This document shows positions 32,101 to 40,904 of a stretch of 51,149 nucleotides of DNA, one piece after another. Source of the stretch: an archaeon HR01 (GTDB taxonomy: Archaea > Thermoproteota > Nitrososphaeria_A > Caldarchaeales > Caldarchaeaceae); NCBI GenBank assembly GCA_002898355.1, contig BEHD01000015.1, positions 1 to 51,149 of the forward strand, in the 5' to 3' direction. Under the pieces are notes generated by a model. That model was given only the letters and a program-made list of their open reading frames with translations, was not told the DNA's origin and did not search any database. The position numbers and the translations under genes are program-made. Positions within the stretch are counted from its first letter, which is position 1; every line of letters starts with the position of its first letter.

Positions 32101-34329
32101 ATGTTAGGAGCTTCCATACCGCCTGAGGAAAATCTACATCTGGTAATGGGTAAGGGCCTGTATGTCGACGATGTTAAAAGGAGTAATACCCTATATTTGG
32201 GTGTAGTCAGGAGCATCTATCCACGCGCCCTTATCAGGAATATTGAGGTAGGCGATGCAGTAAGGATTTCCAAGCTTGTAATCAGATCGGACGACCTCTC
32301 ATCAATCTTCAAAAACACCCTTATGCCAGCCACAGGTCCGCCAGAGACTAGGATGGCTAAGATGCCTATTCTGGCGTCGGATAGAGTGAATTTTGTAGGT
32401 CAGCCAATTGCAGCACTTGTCTGTGAAGACCCATACACTCTTCAAGATGCGTTGGAGCTTGTCTCGGTGGAGTATGAACCGTTAGAACCAGTCATCGACC
32501 CCATCAAATCATTAAGGGGTGAGGCGCCGGTGATACACGCTGAGCTAGGCTCTAACATATGTCTCTACAAGGAGATGGGGGGTGATGTTAGGGAGGTCTT
32601 TGAAAAGGCTGAGGTTGTTCTTGAGGATGAATATGAGATTCACAGGGTTGCTCCAGTTCCGATGGAGCCTAGGTCGACCTTGGCTGTCTACGAAGACGGT
32701 AGACTGACCTTACATGTAGCATCACAGGGCGTCTTCATCTTCAAACAATACCTTCTTGAGAATCTCGCTATTCCAGAAGATCATGTTAGAATAGTTCAGT
32801 CAGATGTGGGTGGTGCCTTCGGGAGCAAGACACCTCCATACCCAGAACATCTTCTCGCGATATATGCTGCTATGAGGCTTGGCAGGCCTGTTAAATGGGT
32901 TGAAACAAGAAGGGAACATCTAACCGCCTCGAACCATTCAAGGGACATACGTGCCAAGGTCTCAATCGCGGCGGGCAGAGATGGGGTCATACATGGTTTA
33001 AAAGCATCTATTCTAGCCGATATCGGAGCTTACGCATTTTTCGTCAACCCCCTCTTCGGCGTATTCACCGCCCAACAAGTAACAGGTCCGTATGATATCA
33101 AGGCGGCCTATGTGGAGGTGACAGCTGTCTACACCAACAAGACACCGACAGGTCCCTACAGAGGATTTAGCAGGCCGGAGGCGGCTTTCATCTATGAGAG
33201 GGCCCTAGACATGCTTGCAGACGAACTCCACCTAGACCCTGTAGAAGTCAGACGCCGGAACCTTGTAAGGTTGGAAAAAATGCCGTACAAGACGTCTCTA
33301 GGGCTAGAGCTCGATAGAGAGGACTATCTCGGCATTCTAGACAAGGCGTTAAACCTCTTCAACTATCAGCAGGTTAAGGTGGAGATCGAGGCGGAAAGAA
33401 AAAAGGGGAGGATGATAGGTGTTGGTCTGGCCAACTACTTCGAACTCAATCGGGCCGGTTTCGGACGTGGTGAGGCGGGGCTGGCCAGGCTGGAAAAGGA
33501 TGGTAGCATCTCCGTAATGACGGGGGCAGGGCCCCACGGCCAGGGGCTCGCAACCATACTGAGACAGATAGTGGCCTGGGAAATGGGAATCCCTATTGAG
33601 AGGACGAGGTTCCTGATGTCTGATTCCAGCCTCATGAAAACTGGTGTCGGTACTTTTGGGAGCAGGAGTACAGTAATCAGCGGTGAGGCTATCGTATCTG
33701 CGGCCAGGTCGTTGAGACAGCTTATACTGGAGCATGCTTCATCCCTTCTTAGAGTCCCCAAGACTCGGCTTTCATATTTGAATGGGTATGTGCGGGATGT
33801 GGCAGATCCGTCCAAATCTGTTGAACTGAGGTATATTGCTGAGAAGGTTGGGCCTCTGGAGGCCCATGTCTTCGTTGAGGGGAGAGACATATTCTCATAC
33901 GGTGTTCACATGGCCATTGTTGAAGTGGATAGGGAGAGCGGAGCGGTTAAGCTACTGAGATATGTATGTGTTGATGATGCTGGGAGAATCATAAATCCTT
34001 TACTGGCTGAGGGACAGGTTATCGGGGGTGTAGCTCAGGCAGTAGGGCAGGTGTTTTATGAGGAGATAGCCTACTCCGAGGACGGCCAGCCCCTAAACGT
34101 CACAATATCGGATGCAGGGCTGCCAACAGCCCTCGAGATATGCCCTGTGGAATCAACTCTACTTGAGTATCCCTCAGGCTATTCCCATGGCGCCAGGGGG
34201 ATAGGTGAGGCTGGAACTATAGCGGGACTACCCACGCTTGTTAGGGCTGTCGAGAATGCTATAGGTAGAAAGATCAGGACAACTAATTTGAAGACTGAGA
34301 AAGTATGGCGGATTTCAAACTCGGAGTAA
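32101..34329 (+). CDS. Xanthine dehydrogenase-family molybdopterin-binding (large) subunit, orphan
   Basis: 742 residues covering the full aldehyde-oxidase/xanthine-dehydrogenase large subunit: GLYVDDV, FVGQPIAALVCEDPYTLQDAL, the cofactor regions SDVGGAFGSKTPPYPEH and GPYRGFSRPEAAFIYERALDMLADEL, GPHGQGLATILRQ, and the active-site glutamate in ARGIGEAGTIAGLP. The CO dehydrogenase signature (AYRCSFR) is absent, so a carbon or N-heterocycle/aldehyde hydroxylase is likelier than CODH. FAD and 2Fe-2S subunits normally lie beside it; none does here. It has its own TATA box just after livF. Confidence 0.88.
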   Translation: MLGASIPPEENLHLVMGKGLYVDDVKRSNTLYLGVVRSIYPRALIRNIEVGDAVRISKLVIRSDDLSSIFKNTLMPATGPPETRMAKMPILASDRVNFVGQPIAALVCEDPYTLQDALELVSVEYEPLEPVIDPIKSLRGEAPVIHAELGSNICLYKEMGGDVREVFEKAEVVLEDEYEIHRVAPVPMEPRSTLAVYEDGRLTLHVASQGVFIFKQYLLENLAIPEDHVRIVQSDVGGAFGSKTPPYPEHLLAIYAAMRLGRPVKWVETRREHLTASNHSRDIRAKVSIAAGRDGVIHGLKASILADIGAYAFFVNPLFGVFTAQQVTGPYDIKAAYVEVTAVYTNKTPTGPYRGFSRPEAAFIYERALDMLADELHLDPVEVRRRNLVRLEKMPYKTSLGLELDREDYLGILDKALNLFNYQQVKVEIEAERKKGRMIGVGLANYFELNRAGFGRGEAGLARLEKDGSISVMTGAGPHGQGLATILRQIVAWEMGIPIERTRFLMSDSSLMKTGVGTFGSRSTVISGEAIVSAARSLRQLILEHASSLLRVPKTRLSYLNGYVRDVADPSKSVELRYIAEKVGPLEAHVFVEGRDIFSYGVHMAIVEVDRESGAVKLLRYVCVDDAGRIINPLLAEGQVIGGVAQAVGQVFYEEIAYSEDGQPLNVTISDAGLPTALEICPVESTLLEYPSGYSHGARGIGEAGTIAGLPTLVRAVENAIGRKIRTTNLKTEKVWRISNSE

Positions 34330-34331
34330 CG

Positions 34332-34339
34332 ATTATATG
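34332..34339 (+). promoter_or_regulatory. TATA box of the VOC gene
   Basis: ATTATATG is centred 26 nt before the ATG at 34361, supporting that start over the TTG at 34352. Confidence 0.55.
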
Positions 34340-34360
34340 GGGCTTTAAAACTTGGCAGGT

Positions 34361-34837
34361 ATGGCCATAACCAGAATCCACCATGCGGGACTCACAGTCA
34401 ATAACATAGATAAACACATAGAATTCTTCCAGAAAGTACTGGGTGCTGAGCTGATCTATGTGGGCGAGAGTCCAAATCCCGAGGCTGGCATACCAAGGGA
34501 GGAATTCGAGAAAAACACCAAGGTTAAGGGGGCGAGGCTGAAGTACGCATTTCTAAGGCTGGGCGATACCCTCTTCGAGCTTATATGCTATATCGAGCCG
34601 AGAGGTAGAGAGAGCAATGCTAACAACCATAATGATGTGGGGACCCCACATTACGCGTTCGAAGTAGATGACATGGATAAGGCTGTCAGAGAGTTGGAGG
34701 AGAGAGGTATAAGACTTCACACAAAACCCTTTAACGTCCAGCGGCAGATAGATAGCTGGGGCGTGAAAGGTTTTCGGTTCGCCTACTTTACAGGACCTGA
34801 TGGTGAGCTTTACGAGGTATTCCAAGAACTGAAATAG
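34361..34837 (+). CDS. VOC superfamily protein (glyoxalase/methylmalonyl-CoA epimerase-like)
   Basis: 158 residues with two beta-alpha-beta-beta-beta modules: RIHHAGLTVNNIDKHIEFFQKVLGAE with a metal His in HHAGL, FELICYIEPRG (Glu), GTPHYAFEVDDMDKAVRELEERG (His), and YFTGPDGELYEVFQELK (Glu). These four ligands are as in metal-dependent VOC enzymes. The epimerase-like opening fits a methylmalonyl-CoA epimerase or a dioxygenase/lactoylglutathione-lyase relative; the reaction is undecided. The stop TAG abuts the convergent hydrolase stop (TAGCTA). Confidence 0.85.
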   Translation: MAITRIHHAGLTVNNIDKHIEFFQKVLGAELIYVGESPNPEAGIPREEFEKNTKVKGARLKYAFLRLGDTLFELICYIEPRGRESNANNHNDVGTPHYAFEVDDMDKAVRELEERGIRLHTKPFNVQRQIDSWGVKGFRFAYFTGPDGELYEVFQELK

Positions 34838-36076
34838 CTAGACGCTCGGCTTTGAGGGTGACCAGCCGGAGATCTCCCTCCCCGTCGAGTCGATGTAAAC
34901 GCTTTCACTTGTCAACGGCTTCCCTGCAACCCTGTCGTAGAGGAAGTCAGACCAGATATGTTGCCAGTAGACATTTGGTAGGGCATGTATCTCTCCCTCA
35001 TATGTCATCATCTTCTTGGGCCCCGCCAGCTCCTCATAGAAGGCGTAGGCATCAGCTACGGGTGCCAATTCATCATCCTCGCCAGCTATTATTAGGAAGG
35101 GCTTTGTAATCCTCCTTCCAAGACCCCTCACAGTTAGCTTGGCTGCAAATGCGTTGAACTCATCCTCGTCATATATGTCGGTCATGAACATATACCGCAT
35201 TTTGAAGGATGGTGACGCTGAATCGAGCAATGTCTTGTGGCCGGGTTCAAAGCAAGGCATAGCGACAGCTGTAGCCTTGAGGAGTTCATTGTTGTATGCG
35301 GCTACTTGGGCTGCCCAGAAAGAGCCCATACTTACACCTGTGACACAAATATTGTCCTTGTCAACATCGTTGCGGGTTCTCAAATATTCTATACACGCCC
35401 TTCCCGCTCTGCCAAAGTTGTCTTCAGTCATGGGTATCTTACGTCTTGGGTTGAGGGACTCGCCTATCCCTGGGCCGTCTATGGAGAGAACGCCGAACCC
35501 CCTCTCCAAAAATTTGTCACCGTAGAGGGGGTGCATAAGCTCCTTGAAGACATCCATCCCTGGTATGGATATAACCCATGGAATCCTTCTATCCTGATGA
35601 CCCTTAGGCTTGTGCACTATTGCTGCCAGCTTCTTTCCTTCAAAGGGTATCTCAACCCTCTCCATAGGATGGGGGGCATACTCTATAACCTTATCATAGC
35701 ACTGGTTTTTCTTTTCATGGCATATAGCTAGGTTGGGATGGTCGTTATCGTGGATAGGCCATGTGGCGAAGGCATAAAATATTGAAGCCCAGAAGTAATG
35801 CTCACGCGCTGTCACATAATGGCCCTCTTCTTCGGCCGCCTTCGCCATCTTCTCCTTACGCATAGCCACCTTCAGATATTCCCTATGTATATCGCTCCAT
35901 CTCCTCACCCGTGCGGCAACCTGTCTCAGCTCAACCATTCCATCCGCCGAGCCTGCTATACTGATGGAATAGGCTATCCTGCCTTGATCCCATTCAACAC
36001 CCACAACACGTATAATGTTATCGAGAACCCACTTCTGTGAGAACCATCTCTCCATCCTGTCTGCGGAATTTCCCAT
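34838..36076 (-). CDS. Alpha/beta hydrolase (FrsA/2,6-dihydroxypseudooxynicotine hydrolase-like)
   Basis: 412 residues: an N-terminal helical cap region (about 1-140, AAEEEGHYVTAREHYFWAS) and a C-terminal alpha/beta-hydrolase core. Nucleophile Ser lies in CVTGVSMGSFWAAQ, the acid Asp in IAGEDDELAPV, and His in EGEIHALPN. The oxyanion strand IPGMDVFKE and IDGPGIGES precede the nucleophile. The cap plus DGPG pattern is typical of C-C bond hydrolases that cleave acyl side chains (for example from pyridines). A TTTAAATAT box at 36110-36101 lies 28 nt before the ATG. Confidence 0.82.
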   Translation of the reverse strand: MGNSADRMERWFSQKWVLDNIIRVVGVEWDQGRIAYSISIAGSADGMVELRQVAARVRRWSDIHREYLKVAMRKEKMAKAAEEEGHYVTAREHYFWASIFYAFATWPIHDNDHPNLAICHEKKNQCYDKVIEYAPHPMERVEIPFEGKKLAAIVHKPKGHQDRRIPWVISIPGMDVFKELMHPLYGDKFLERGFGVLSIDGPGIGESLNPRRKIPMTEDNFGRAGRACIEYLRTRNDVDKDNICVTGVSMGSFWAAQVAAYNNELLKATAVAMPCFEPGHKTLLDSASPSFKMRYMFMTDIYDEDEFNAFAAKLTVRGLGRRITKPFLIIAGEDDELAPVADAYAFYEELAGPKKMMTYEGEIHALPNVYWQHIWSDFLYDRVAGKPLTSESVYIDSTGREISGWSPSKPSV

Positions 36077-36187
36077 CGAGCCTGCTGTAGCTAGTCCAAC
36101 ATATTTAAAGTTTCACTATATGTGGCATGAAGTACGTTGGCCTAGTTTTTGATAAAATTTAAATGTCCTTACCTAGCATCATAAAAC

Positions 36188-37477
36188 ATGTCATACTACA
36201 ACTTAGGGGAGCTAGGTTTCCCTGAGGACACACCATTGGGAAGATTAGACTACGATAGGATGCTGAGGGATAAAATGGCGAGGGCCAGGGAGAAGATGCG
36301 CCAGTACGGCCTAGGCTCTATTGTATGCATGACCGATATCAATGTTGGATACGTCACAAACATACCGCCCATCTTTCCGGCTGCCGGGGCCATAGGTGGA
36401 AATAGATATGCACTCTTCCCCATAGAGGGCGAGCCTGTAGGCTTCGAGGAATGCAACACAGCCTTCGTATTAAAGCAAGTACTACCCAACATACGTGTAG
36501 AGTATTCGATACCTGGGTCGGGAGGCCCACATCTAGCAAGTGCTAAAGAAGCCCAGGAATATCTCACAAGGGAGTGGGCAGAGCAGATAGCGTCAATCCT
36601 CCGTGAGTACAAGCTGGATAAGGAGAAGGTGGGGATAGATGTTAACTCTCCACCGTTGATAGAGGCTCTCAAGAAAGCAGGTCTCGATGTTACTGCCGAC
36701 GGAGCGAAAGCGCTACTGGAGGCACGTATGATAAAAACACCCGTAGAGCTTCAATGTATAAGGGCGTTAGCAGCAATAATAGATGGAATATTCGCCACTT
36801 TGGCCAAGAATCTGAGGGCAGGCGTCACAGAGAAGGAGATATACGCTAAATGTATAGCTTATGCAATAGAGCAGGGGATCACACCATACGGCGGCTTCAT
36901 AGTCTCTGGACAGCATACATGGCCTAAAGATAACTCGAGACCATTCAGCGGTAGGAGGATAAGACCTGGTGAGGTTGTTTATGCGGACTTCTTCAACTTC
37001 AGCTTCAACGGCTACAAGTCGTGCTATTACAGGACATTCGTAGTGGGCAAAGCCTCCAAGGAACTGAGGGAGACCAACGAGAGGGTCTACAACTGGTTGA
37101 AAGAGGCTGAGAAAAAGGTCAAACCGGGTAACACGACAAAAGATGTTGTGGAGAGCTGGCCTGACGAGATTTATCTCTGGTCTGAGAAACCACCCTACAT
37201 AAGGACGGAGAAGGAGAGGCTGGCCACCTTCTGGATGAATATGGGTCATGCGATCGGGTTAGGTCTCTATGAGCCGCCATTCTTCTGGAGACCGGTTGCC
37301 CTGAAATGGCCGCAGAAGCTTGAGGCTAATATGGCTATTGCACTTGAAACCTTGGACTGCACACCAGACGGTAAATCGGGGGTGAGGATAGAAGACATGG
37401 TGATTATCACCGAATCAGGGCATGAGGTTATCAGTAAGTGGCCTGCTGAGGAGGTAACAGAGGTGCCCCTCTTCTGA
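36188..37477 (+). CDS. M24 family metallopeptidase-like protein with one substituted metal ligand
   Basis: 429 residues: an N-terminal creatinase-type domain (KMRQYGLGSIVCMTDINVGYVTN) and a pita-bread catalytic domain from about residue 175. The metal ligands can be traced: first Asp in VVYADFFNFSFNGY, second Asp replaced by Cys in GYKSCYYRTF (peptidases have SDxTRT), His in NMGHAIGLGLYEPP, Glu in ALETLDC and Glu in VRIEDMVI. Four of five ligands remain, so it may bind a single metal and have a non-peptidase activity. A TATA-like AAATTTAAAT at 36155-36164 precedes the ATG by 28 nt. Confidence 0.8.
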   Translation: MSYYNLGELGFPEDTPLGRLDYDRMLRDKMARAREKMRQYGLGSIVCMTDINVGYVTNIPPIFPAAGAIGGNRYALFPIEGEPVGFEECNTAFVLKQVLPNIRVEYSIPGSGGPHLASAKEAQEYLTREWAEQIASILREYKLDKEKVGIDVNSPPLIEALKKAGLDVTADGAKALLEARMIKTPVELQCIRALAAIIDGIFATLAKNLRAGVTEKEIYAKCIAYAIEQGITPYGGFIVSGQHTWPKDNSRPFSGRRIRPGEVVYADFFNFSFNGYKSCYYRTFVVGKASKELRETNERVYNWLKEAEKKVKPGNTTKDVVESWPDEIYLWSEKPPYIRTEKERLATFWMNMGHAIGLGLYEPPFFWRPVALKWPQKLEANMAIALETLDCTPDGKSGVRIEDMVIITESGHEVISKWPAEEVTEVPLF

Positions 37478-37885
37478 CTAGATAACAGCTATAGCCTCCA
37501 GCTCAACCCTGGCCTCCTTAACAACAAGAGATTTCACCTCAACTGTTGTCGTAGTGGGAAGATCGTCGCCGAATAATTCCCACATAACCTCATTTACTTG
37601 GTCTTGCTCCTCAATTCTAGTCAGATAACGCCTCATAGAGACGATGTTCTTTAAATCTCCTCCAGCAGCATTCAAAACCATCATTATGTTTTTGAAGGCG
37701 CGTCTAGTCTGCTCCTTGATATCCTCGGGGATTTTCAACTCCTCCGGGTCGTGGGGGTGTTTGTGGTATAGTGGTAGTGCTGTCATCCCTGCTATGAACA
37801 GCAATTTTCCACCTGTTACGAGGATGCCTGGTACGTATGGTGTGCGATGTTGTGGTGGCTGGGGATGTATTACAACCTTCTCCAT
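37478..37885 (-). CDS. RidA/YjgF family enamine/imine deaminase
   Basis: 135 residues: LLFIAGMTALPL, EDIKEQTRRAFKNIMMVLNAAGGDLKNIVSMRRYLTR (broken here across the helix) and the C-terminal VKEARVELEAIAVI. The substrate-binding Arg of RRYLT and the late Glu are present. RidA proteins hydrolyse reactive enamines/imines released by PLP enzymes, and similar proteins act in amine and carbamate catabolism. The start at ATG 37885 is fixed by the TATA box GTTTAAAT at 37916-37909, which lies inside the longer frame. Confidence 0.87.
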   Translation of the reverse strand: MEKVVIHPQPPQHRTPYVPGILVTGGKLLFIAGMTALPLYHKHPHDPEELKIPEDIKEQTRRAFKNIMMVLNAAGGDLKNIVSMRRYLTRIEEQDQVNEVMWELFGDDLPTTTTVEVKSLVVKEARVELEAIAVI

Positions 37886-37968
37886 GTGGGCCGAATATCT
37901 TAGGGGAGATTTAAACATCTACAATCTATGGGAAAACATTATTAGAGAGTGCATGGGATTGGCGAAAC

Positions 37969-38583
37969 ATGTCGGATAAGGTTGCAGCCGACCCACTGTA
38001 TAAGGAGCTTGGGAAGATAGTGGAGGAGACACGGAGGATGCTTAAGATGGCTGGCAGTAACCCTGTCAAAGTAACAGTTTCGTCCAGCCTGAGGATGTTG
38101 GGTGTCCAATCCGCTGAGGCGTTGGTAGGAGGTAAGGTGGGCCAGGCTGAGGTCTCATTCACTTTTAGGTCTGATGAGAGAGAGTTTAGAAAGTCTCCAT
38201 CAGAGGTTCTAGGCCCCTATCCACTGGAATACTTTCTCTCCGCGTTGGGCTTCTGTGAGCTAACACAGTATGGCAGGTATGCGGCATATCTGGGGCTGAA
38301 GCTCGACGATGTTAGGATAATAGTCAAAGGGGTCTTCGATAAGAGGGGGCTCTACGGTATTGGGGATGTTGACTCCGCCTTCAGCGAGATATCCATAACA
38401 ACAAATATCGTCGGCGGAATGACTAGGGATGAGGCTGCTGAGCTAGTTAAATGGGTTCGACGCTGTTGCGTTGTTTACAACACGTTAAAAAAGGCCACTA
38501 AGATTGTTGAGAACATAAGCCTGAACGGCCAGCTTGTAGAAAACCATGTAAGCGAACCAATTCCTGAGTCTGCGGCCGATTAG
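37969..38583 (+). CDS. OsmC-like family protein
   Basis: 204 residues with the OsmC fold: SPSEVLGPYPLEYFLSALGFCELTQYGRYAAYLGLKLDD with the first redox Cys, and VKWVRRCCVVYNTLKKAT with the second. The spacing fits the family's paired cysteines, which reduce organic hydroperoxides. The N-terminal 50 residues are longer than in classic OsmC. CATTATTA at 37938-37945 lies 27 nt before the ATG. It diverges from the RidA gene with an 83-bp promoter region between starts. Confidence 0.86.
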   Translation: MSDKVAADPLYKELGKIVEETRRMLKMAGSNPVKVTVSSSLRMLGVQSAEALVGGKVGQAEVSFTFRSDEREFRKSPSEVLGPYPLEYFLSALGFCELTQYGRYAAYLGLKLDDVRIIVKGVFDKRGLYGIGDVDSAFSEISITTNIVGGMTRDEAAELVKWVRRCCVVYNTLKKATKIVENISLNGQLVENHVSEPIPESAAD

Positions 38584-38592
38584 AAGTAGAAC

Positions 38593-38946
38593 CTACTCAA
38601 CGTCGGGTTTTAACACCCTATTTTGTAGGTCCTCTCTCCAAGGAATCAAGACCTCGAACAACATCAGCCCGTTCTCCCCTGAGAAGAGCCAGTGTTCTTC
38701 ATTAGGTCCTATATAATACATGTCCCCCTCGCCCAGCTGGAATTCACCGTTTTCTGCTATGTATCTACCGCTACCCCTAACAATCAGACCGTATGTTACA
38801 TGGGGATGTTTATGTTTTGGGAAGCTGGAATTGGGTGTGAGCTCAACAAGAACTGCTGTCGCCTTCTCGTCTGCCGATACATATCTACCTTTTAGAGCCT
38901 CGGTGACCTGCTTCCAAGCTTCAGGCTTGGGCCTCCAAATTTTCAT
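38593..38946 (-). CDS. Single-domain cupin protein
   Basis: 117 residues: cupin motif 1 as FPKHKHPHVTYGLIVRGSGRY with His ligands, motif 2 as GEGDMYYIGPNEEHWLF with the last His. A metal-binding jelly roll; function unknown, perhaps a small dioxygenase, isomerase or sensor. ATG 38946 lies 26 nt from the TATA box TTTATAAG (38976-38969); the longer frame starts upstream of that box and is rejected. Convergent with OsmC across a 9-bp gap. Confidence 0.85.
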   Translation of the reverse strand: MKIWRPKPEAWKQVTEALKGRYVSADEKATAVLVELTPNSSFPKHKHPHVTYGLIVRGSGRYIAENGEFQLGEGDMYYIGPNEEHWLFSGENGLMLFEVLIPWREDLQNRVLKPDVE

Positions 38947-39033
38947 GTGTGAGCTAAAACCGCATAGGCTTATAAACGTTGCTAAACACATCCATTTGAC
39001 ACTTTATTAGTGGTCAGGTGATTTAACCCCATT

Positions 39034-39930
39034 ATGCAGGATGAGAGTATAGGGTTCATAGGGCTTGGAAATATGGGGCAGCCCATATCAAGCAACCTCC
39101 TTAGGGCAGGCTACAGACTTGTGGTCTACGACATACTAGAGGAGAGAGTAGAGGAAATGGTAAGCCAAGGAGCTATCCGTGGCACATCCCCGAGGGATGT
39201 AGCGTCAAAATCTGACGTGGTTATGACATCCCTGCCAACACCTGAGGCCCTTGAGAGTGTTCTGGCAGGTCGGGATGGGGTATTGGAGGCTGGGCGTGAG
39301 GGGATGGTGATCGTGCTACTGGATACGATCTCACCCATTACAGCTAGGAGGATAGCAAGAATGGCCAGCCTCAAGGGTGTTGAGGTGTTGGACGCGCCTG
39401 TCAGTGGAGGCCCATATCTGGCAAGGGAGGGAGCCTTGACAATAATGGTGGGGGGTGATAGGAAAGTTTTTGAGAGGTGCAGGCATGTCCTCGAAAAAAT
39501 AGGGAAGAACATCTTCTACGTGGGTGGAATCGGCTCCGGTTCTGTGGTGAAACTGGTGAATAACCTTCTCTCCCTCGGGAATGTGGCGCTTATGTGTGAG
39601 GCGTTGATTCTAGGGGTTATAGCAGGCGTCGACGCCAAGACCATCTATGAGGTAGTGTCCAAGAGCACTGGGAGGAGTTTCGCGTTAGAGTATAAGCTGC
39701 CCAATATAATAGCTAAGAGAAGGTTCGAGGGCGGCTTCGCCATAGACCTGGCCTGCAAGGACTTGGGAATCATATCCTCTCTATCACGGGAGCTAGACTA
39801 TCCGCTATTCATGGGCTCGGTCGTCGAACAAATATACAGGCTTGCTAAAATGTTGAATCTAGGCCGTGAAGACCATACGGCGGTTGTGAAAATCTTTGAA
39901 GGGCTTGCTGGACTGAGTATCAACTTTTGA
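39034..39930 (+). CDS. 3-hydroxyisobutyrate dehydrogenase-family oxidoreductase (paralogue 3)
   Basis: 298 residues with IGFIGLGNMGQPISSNLL, the Rossmann loop, VVYDI after strand 2 (an acidic residue favouring NAD over NADP), DAPVSGGPYLAREG, and the catalytic Lys in GIGSGSVVKLVNNLLSLGNVA, which is the canonical NN form, unlike the NLHLW of the two paralogues at 5.8-7.7 kb. So it is a more typical, distinct branch of the family. ACTTTATTA at 39001-39009 is placed about 28 nt before the ATG. The downstream CMD gene has its own promoter. Confidence 0.88.
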   Translation: MQDESIGFIGLGNMGQPISSNLLRAGYRLVVYDILEERVEEMVSQGAIRGTSPRDVASKSDVVMTSLPTPEALESVLAGRDGVLEAGREGMVIVLLDTISPITARRIARMASLKGVEVLDAPVSGGPYLAREGALTIMVGGDRKVFERCRHVLEKIGKNIFYVGGIGSGSVVKLVNNLLSLGNVALMCEALILGVIAGVDAKTIYEVVSKSTGRSFALEYKLPNIIAKRRFEGGFAIDLACKDLGIISSLSRELDYPLFMGSVVEQIYRLAKMLNLGREDHTAVVKIFEGLAGLSINF

Positions 39931-39967
39931 CAGCACGTTTATATATCTAAGATGGCTGAGCCTAAAC

Positions 39968-40345
39968 ATGTCTACAAGAGATGAGGTTAAAGATTATTTT
40001 CGGAGGGAGCTTGGCTGGGTTCCTGAATTCGTAGAGCTGTTGGCCGAATATACTCCGGCCGCCCTAAAAGGGATGCTGGAGTTTAGACGCGGCTTCATGG
40101 CTGAACCGCCTTCAGGCGCTCTCTCCAAAAAGATTAAGGAGCTGATATTCATTGTACTAGATACGGTGGCGAACAATGTTGAGGGTGGCAGGGCCCATGC
40201 AAGAGCGGCTGTTAGGGCGGGAGCAACAGTGGCTGAGATAGCTGAAGCACTGGTCATGACGATGTATCTCAGGGGTGTTCCAACCATGGAGGTGGCCGGT
40301 AAAGAGATATTGAGGGCTGCCATAGATGAGGCCAGGAAAAGTTGA
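39968..40345 (+). CDS. Carboxymuconolactone decarboxylase/AhpD-like protein
   Basis: 125 residues, all helical: YTPAALKGMLEFRRGFM, LSKKIKELIFIVLDTVANN, GGRAHARAAVRAGATVAEIAEALVMTMYLRGVP. This is the CMD domain pattern, with the His of RAHARAAVRAGAT, but the AhpD CxxC is absent (positions are Ala/Asn). It is therefore more likely a decarboxylase- or hydrolase-like member than a peroxidase. TTTATATAT at 39938-39946 is centred 26 nt before the ATG. Confidence 0.85.
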   Translation: MSTRDEVKDYFRRELGWVPEFVELLAEYTPAALKGMLEFRRGFMAEPPSGALSKKIKELIFIVLDTVANNVEGGRAHARAAVRAGATVAEIAEALVMTMYLRGVPTMEVAGKEILRAAIDEARKS

Positions 40346-40346
40346 G

Positions 40347-40853
40347 CTAAATGCGGAGACCGGCCAAAGTCATCATAAGCAATGCGAACCATAAGAGGAA
40401 CATGTTGACCCTCAACCCCATCTTCACCTTCCCATAGTTTTTCCTAAACTCTTCATTATGGATAAATTCCTCATCCTCAACCATCATCCGCAGCAGCTTT
40501 TTCCCTTTCGGTTTAAAGTATAGATTTGCATTGAGGAGGGCTGTTAGGGACGCCAACCCACCTACTAAGAGCATATTCCCATACCTTATGTTTATTGCGG
40601 GAAGTAGTCCCATGTGGAGGACTAGGCCCACACCGCTTAACACCGTTGCAAGCCCGATAAACAGGAACCATCGGAATATCTTTGGGAGTAACAAAATAGA
40701 TAGCCTCGACCTGCTCTGAGAATTTAACCCCTCAATTGAAGGGAGCAAGAATAACACTATGAATGTGTCGCCTCCGGCCCATATTACTCCACCGATTATG
40801 TGGATATATTTGAGGACCGCCAACTCAACTATTCCAGACATATGGCTATTCAT
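40347..40853 (-). CDS. Small integral membrane protein with HxxGGxxWxGxD motif (CopD/DUF2269-like)
   Basis: 168 residues and four membrane helices. Helix 1 has KYIHIIGGVIWAGGDTFIV, matching the motif in the protein at 13320-13892. A charged cytosolic loop (VEDEEFIHNEEFRKNYGKVK) lies before the last helix. The histidine could be a haem or metal ligand, as in CopD-like domains; there is no other clue to function. The stop is one base from the CMD stop. Confidence 0.7.
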   Translation of the reverse strand: MNSHMSGIVELAVLKYIHIIGGVIWAGGDTFIVLFLLPSIEGLNSQSRSRLSILLLPKIFRWFLFIGLATVLSGVGLVLHMGLLPAINIRYGNMLLVGGLASLTALLNANLYFKPKGKKLLRMMVEDEEFIHNEEFRKNYGKVKMGLRVNMFLLWFALLMMTLAGLRI

Positions 40854-40904
40854 CGGTAGCGTAGTAGCTTAAGTCTTTTTATCTTCCCACTTTTCCAGCC
40901 CAAC

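Noticed and set aside
32101-34329. Aerobic CO dehydrogenase large subunit (CoxL)
   Set aside because: The AYRCSFR active-site signature is absent (GPYRGFSRPE instead) and no coxS/coxM genes flank it.
36188-37477. DMSP lyase DddP
   Set aside because: Only the general M24 architecture agrees; the DddP-specific metal and substrate motifs could not be matched by eye.
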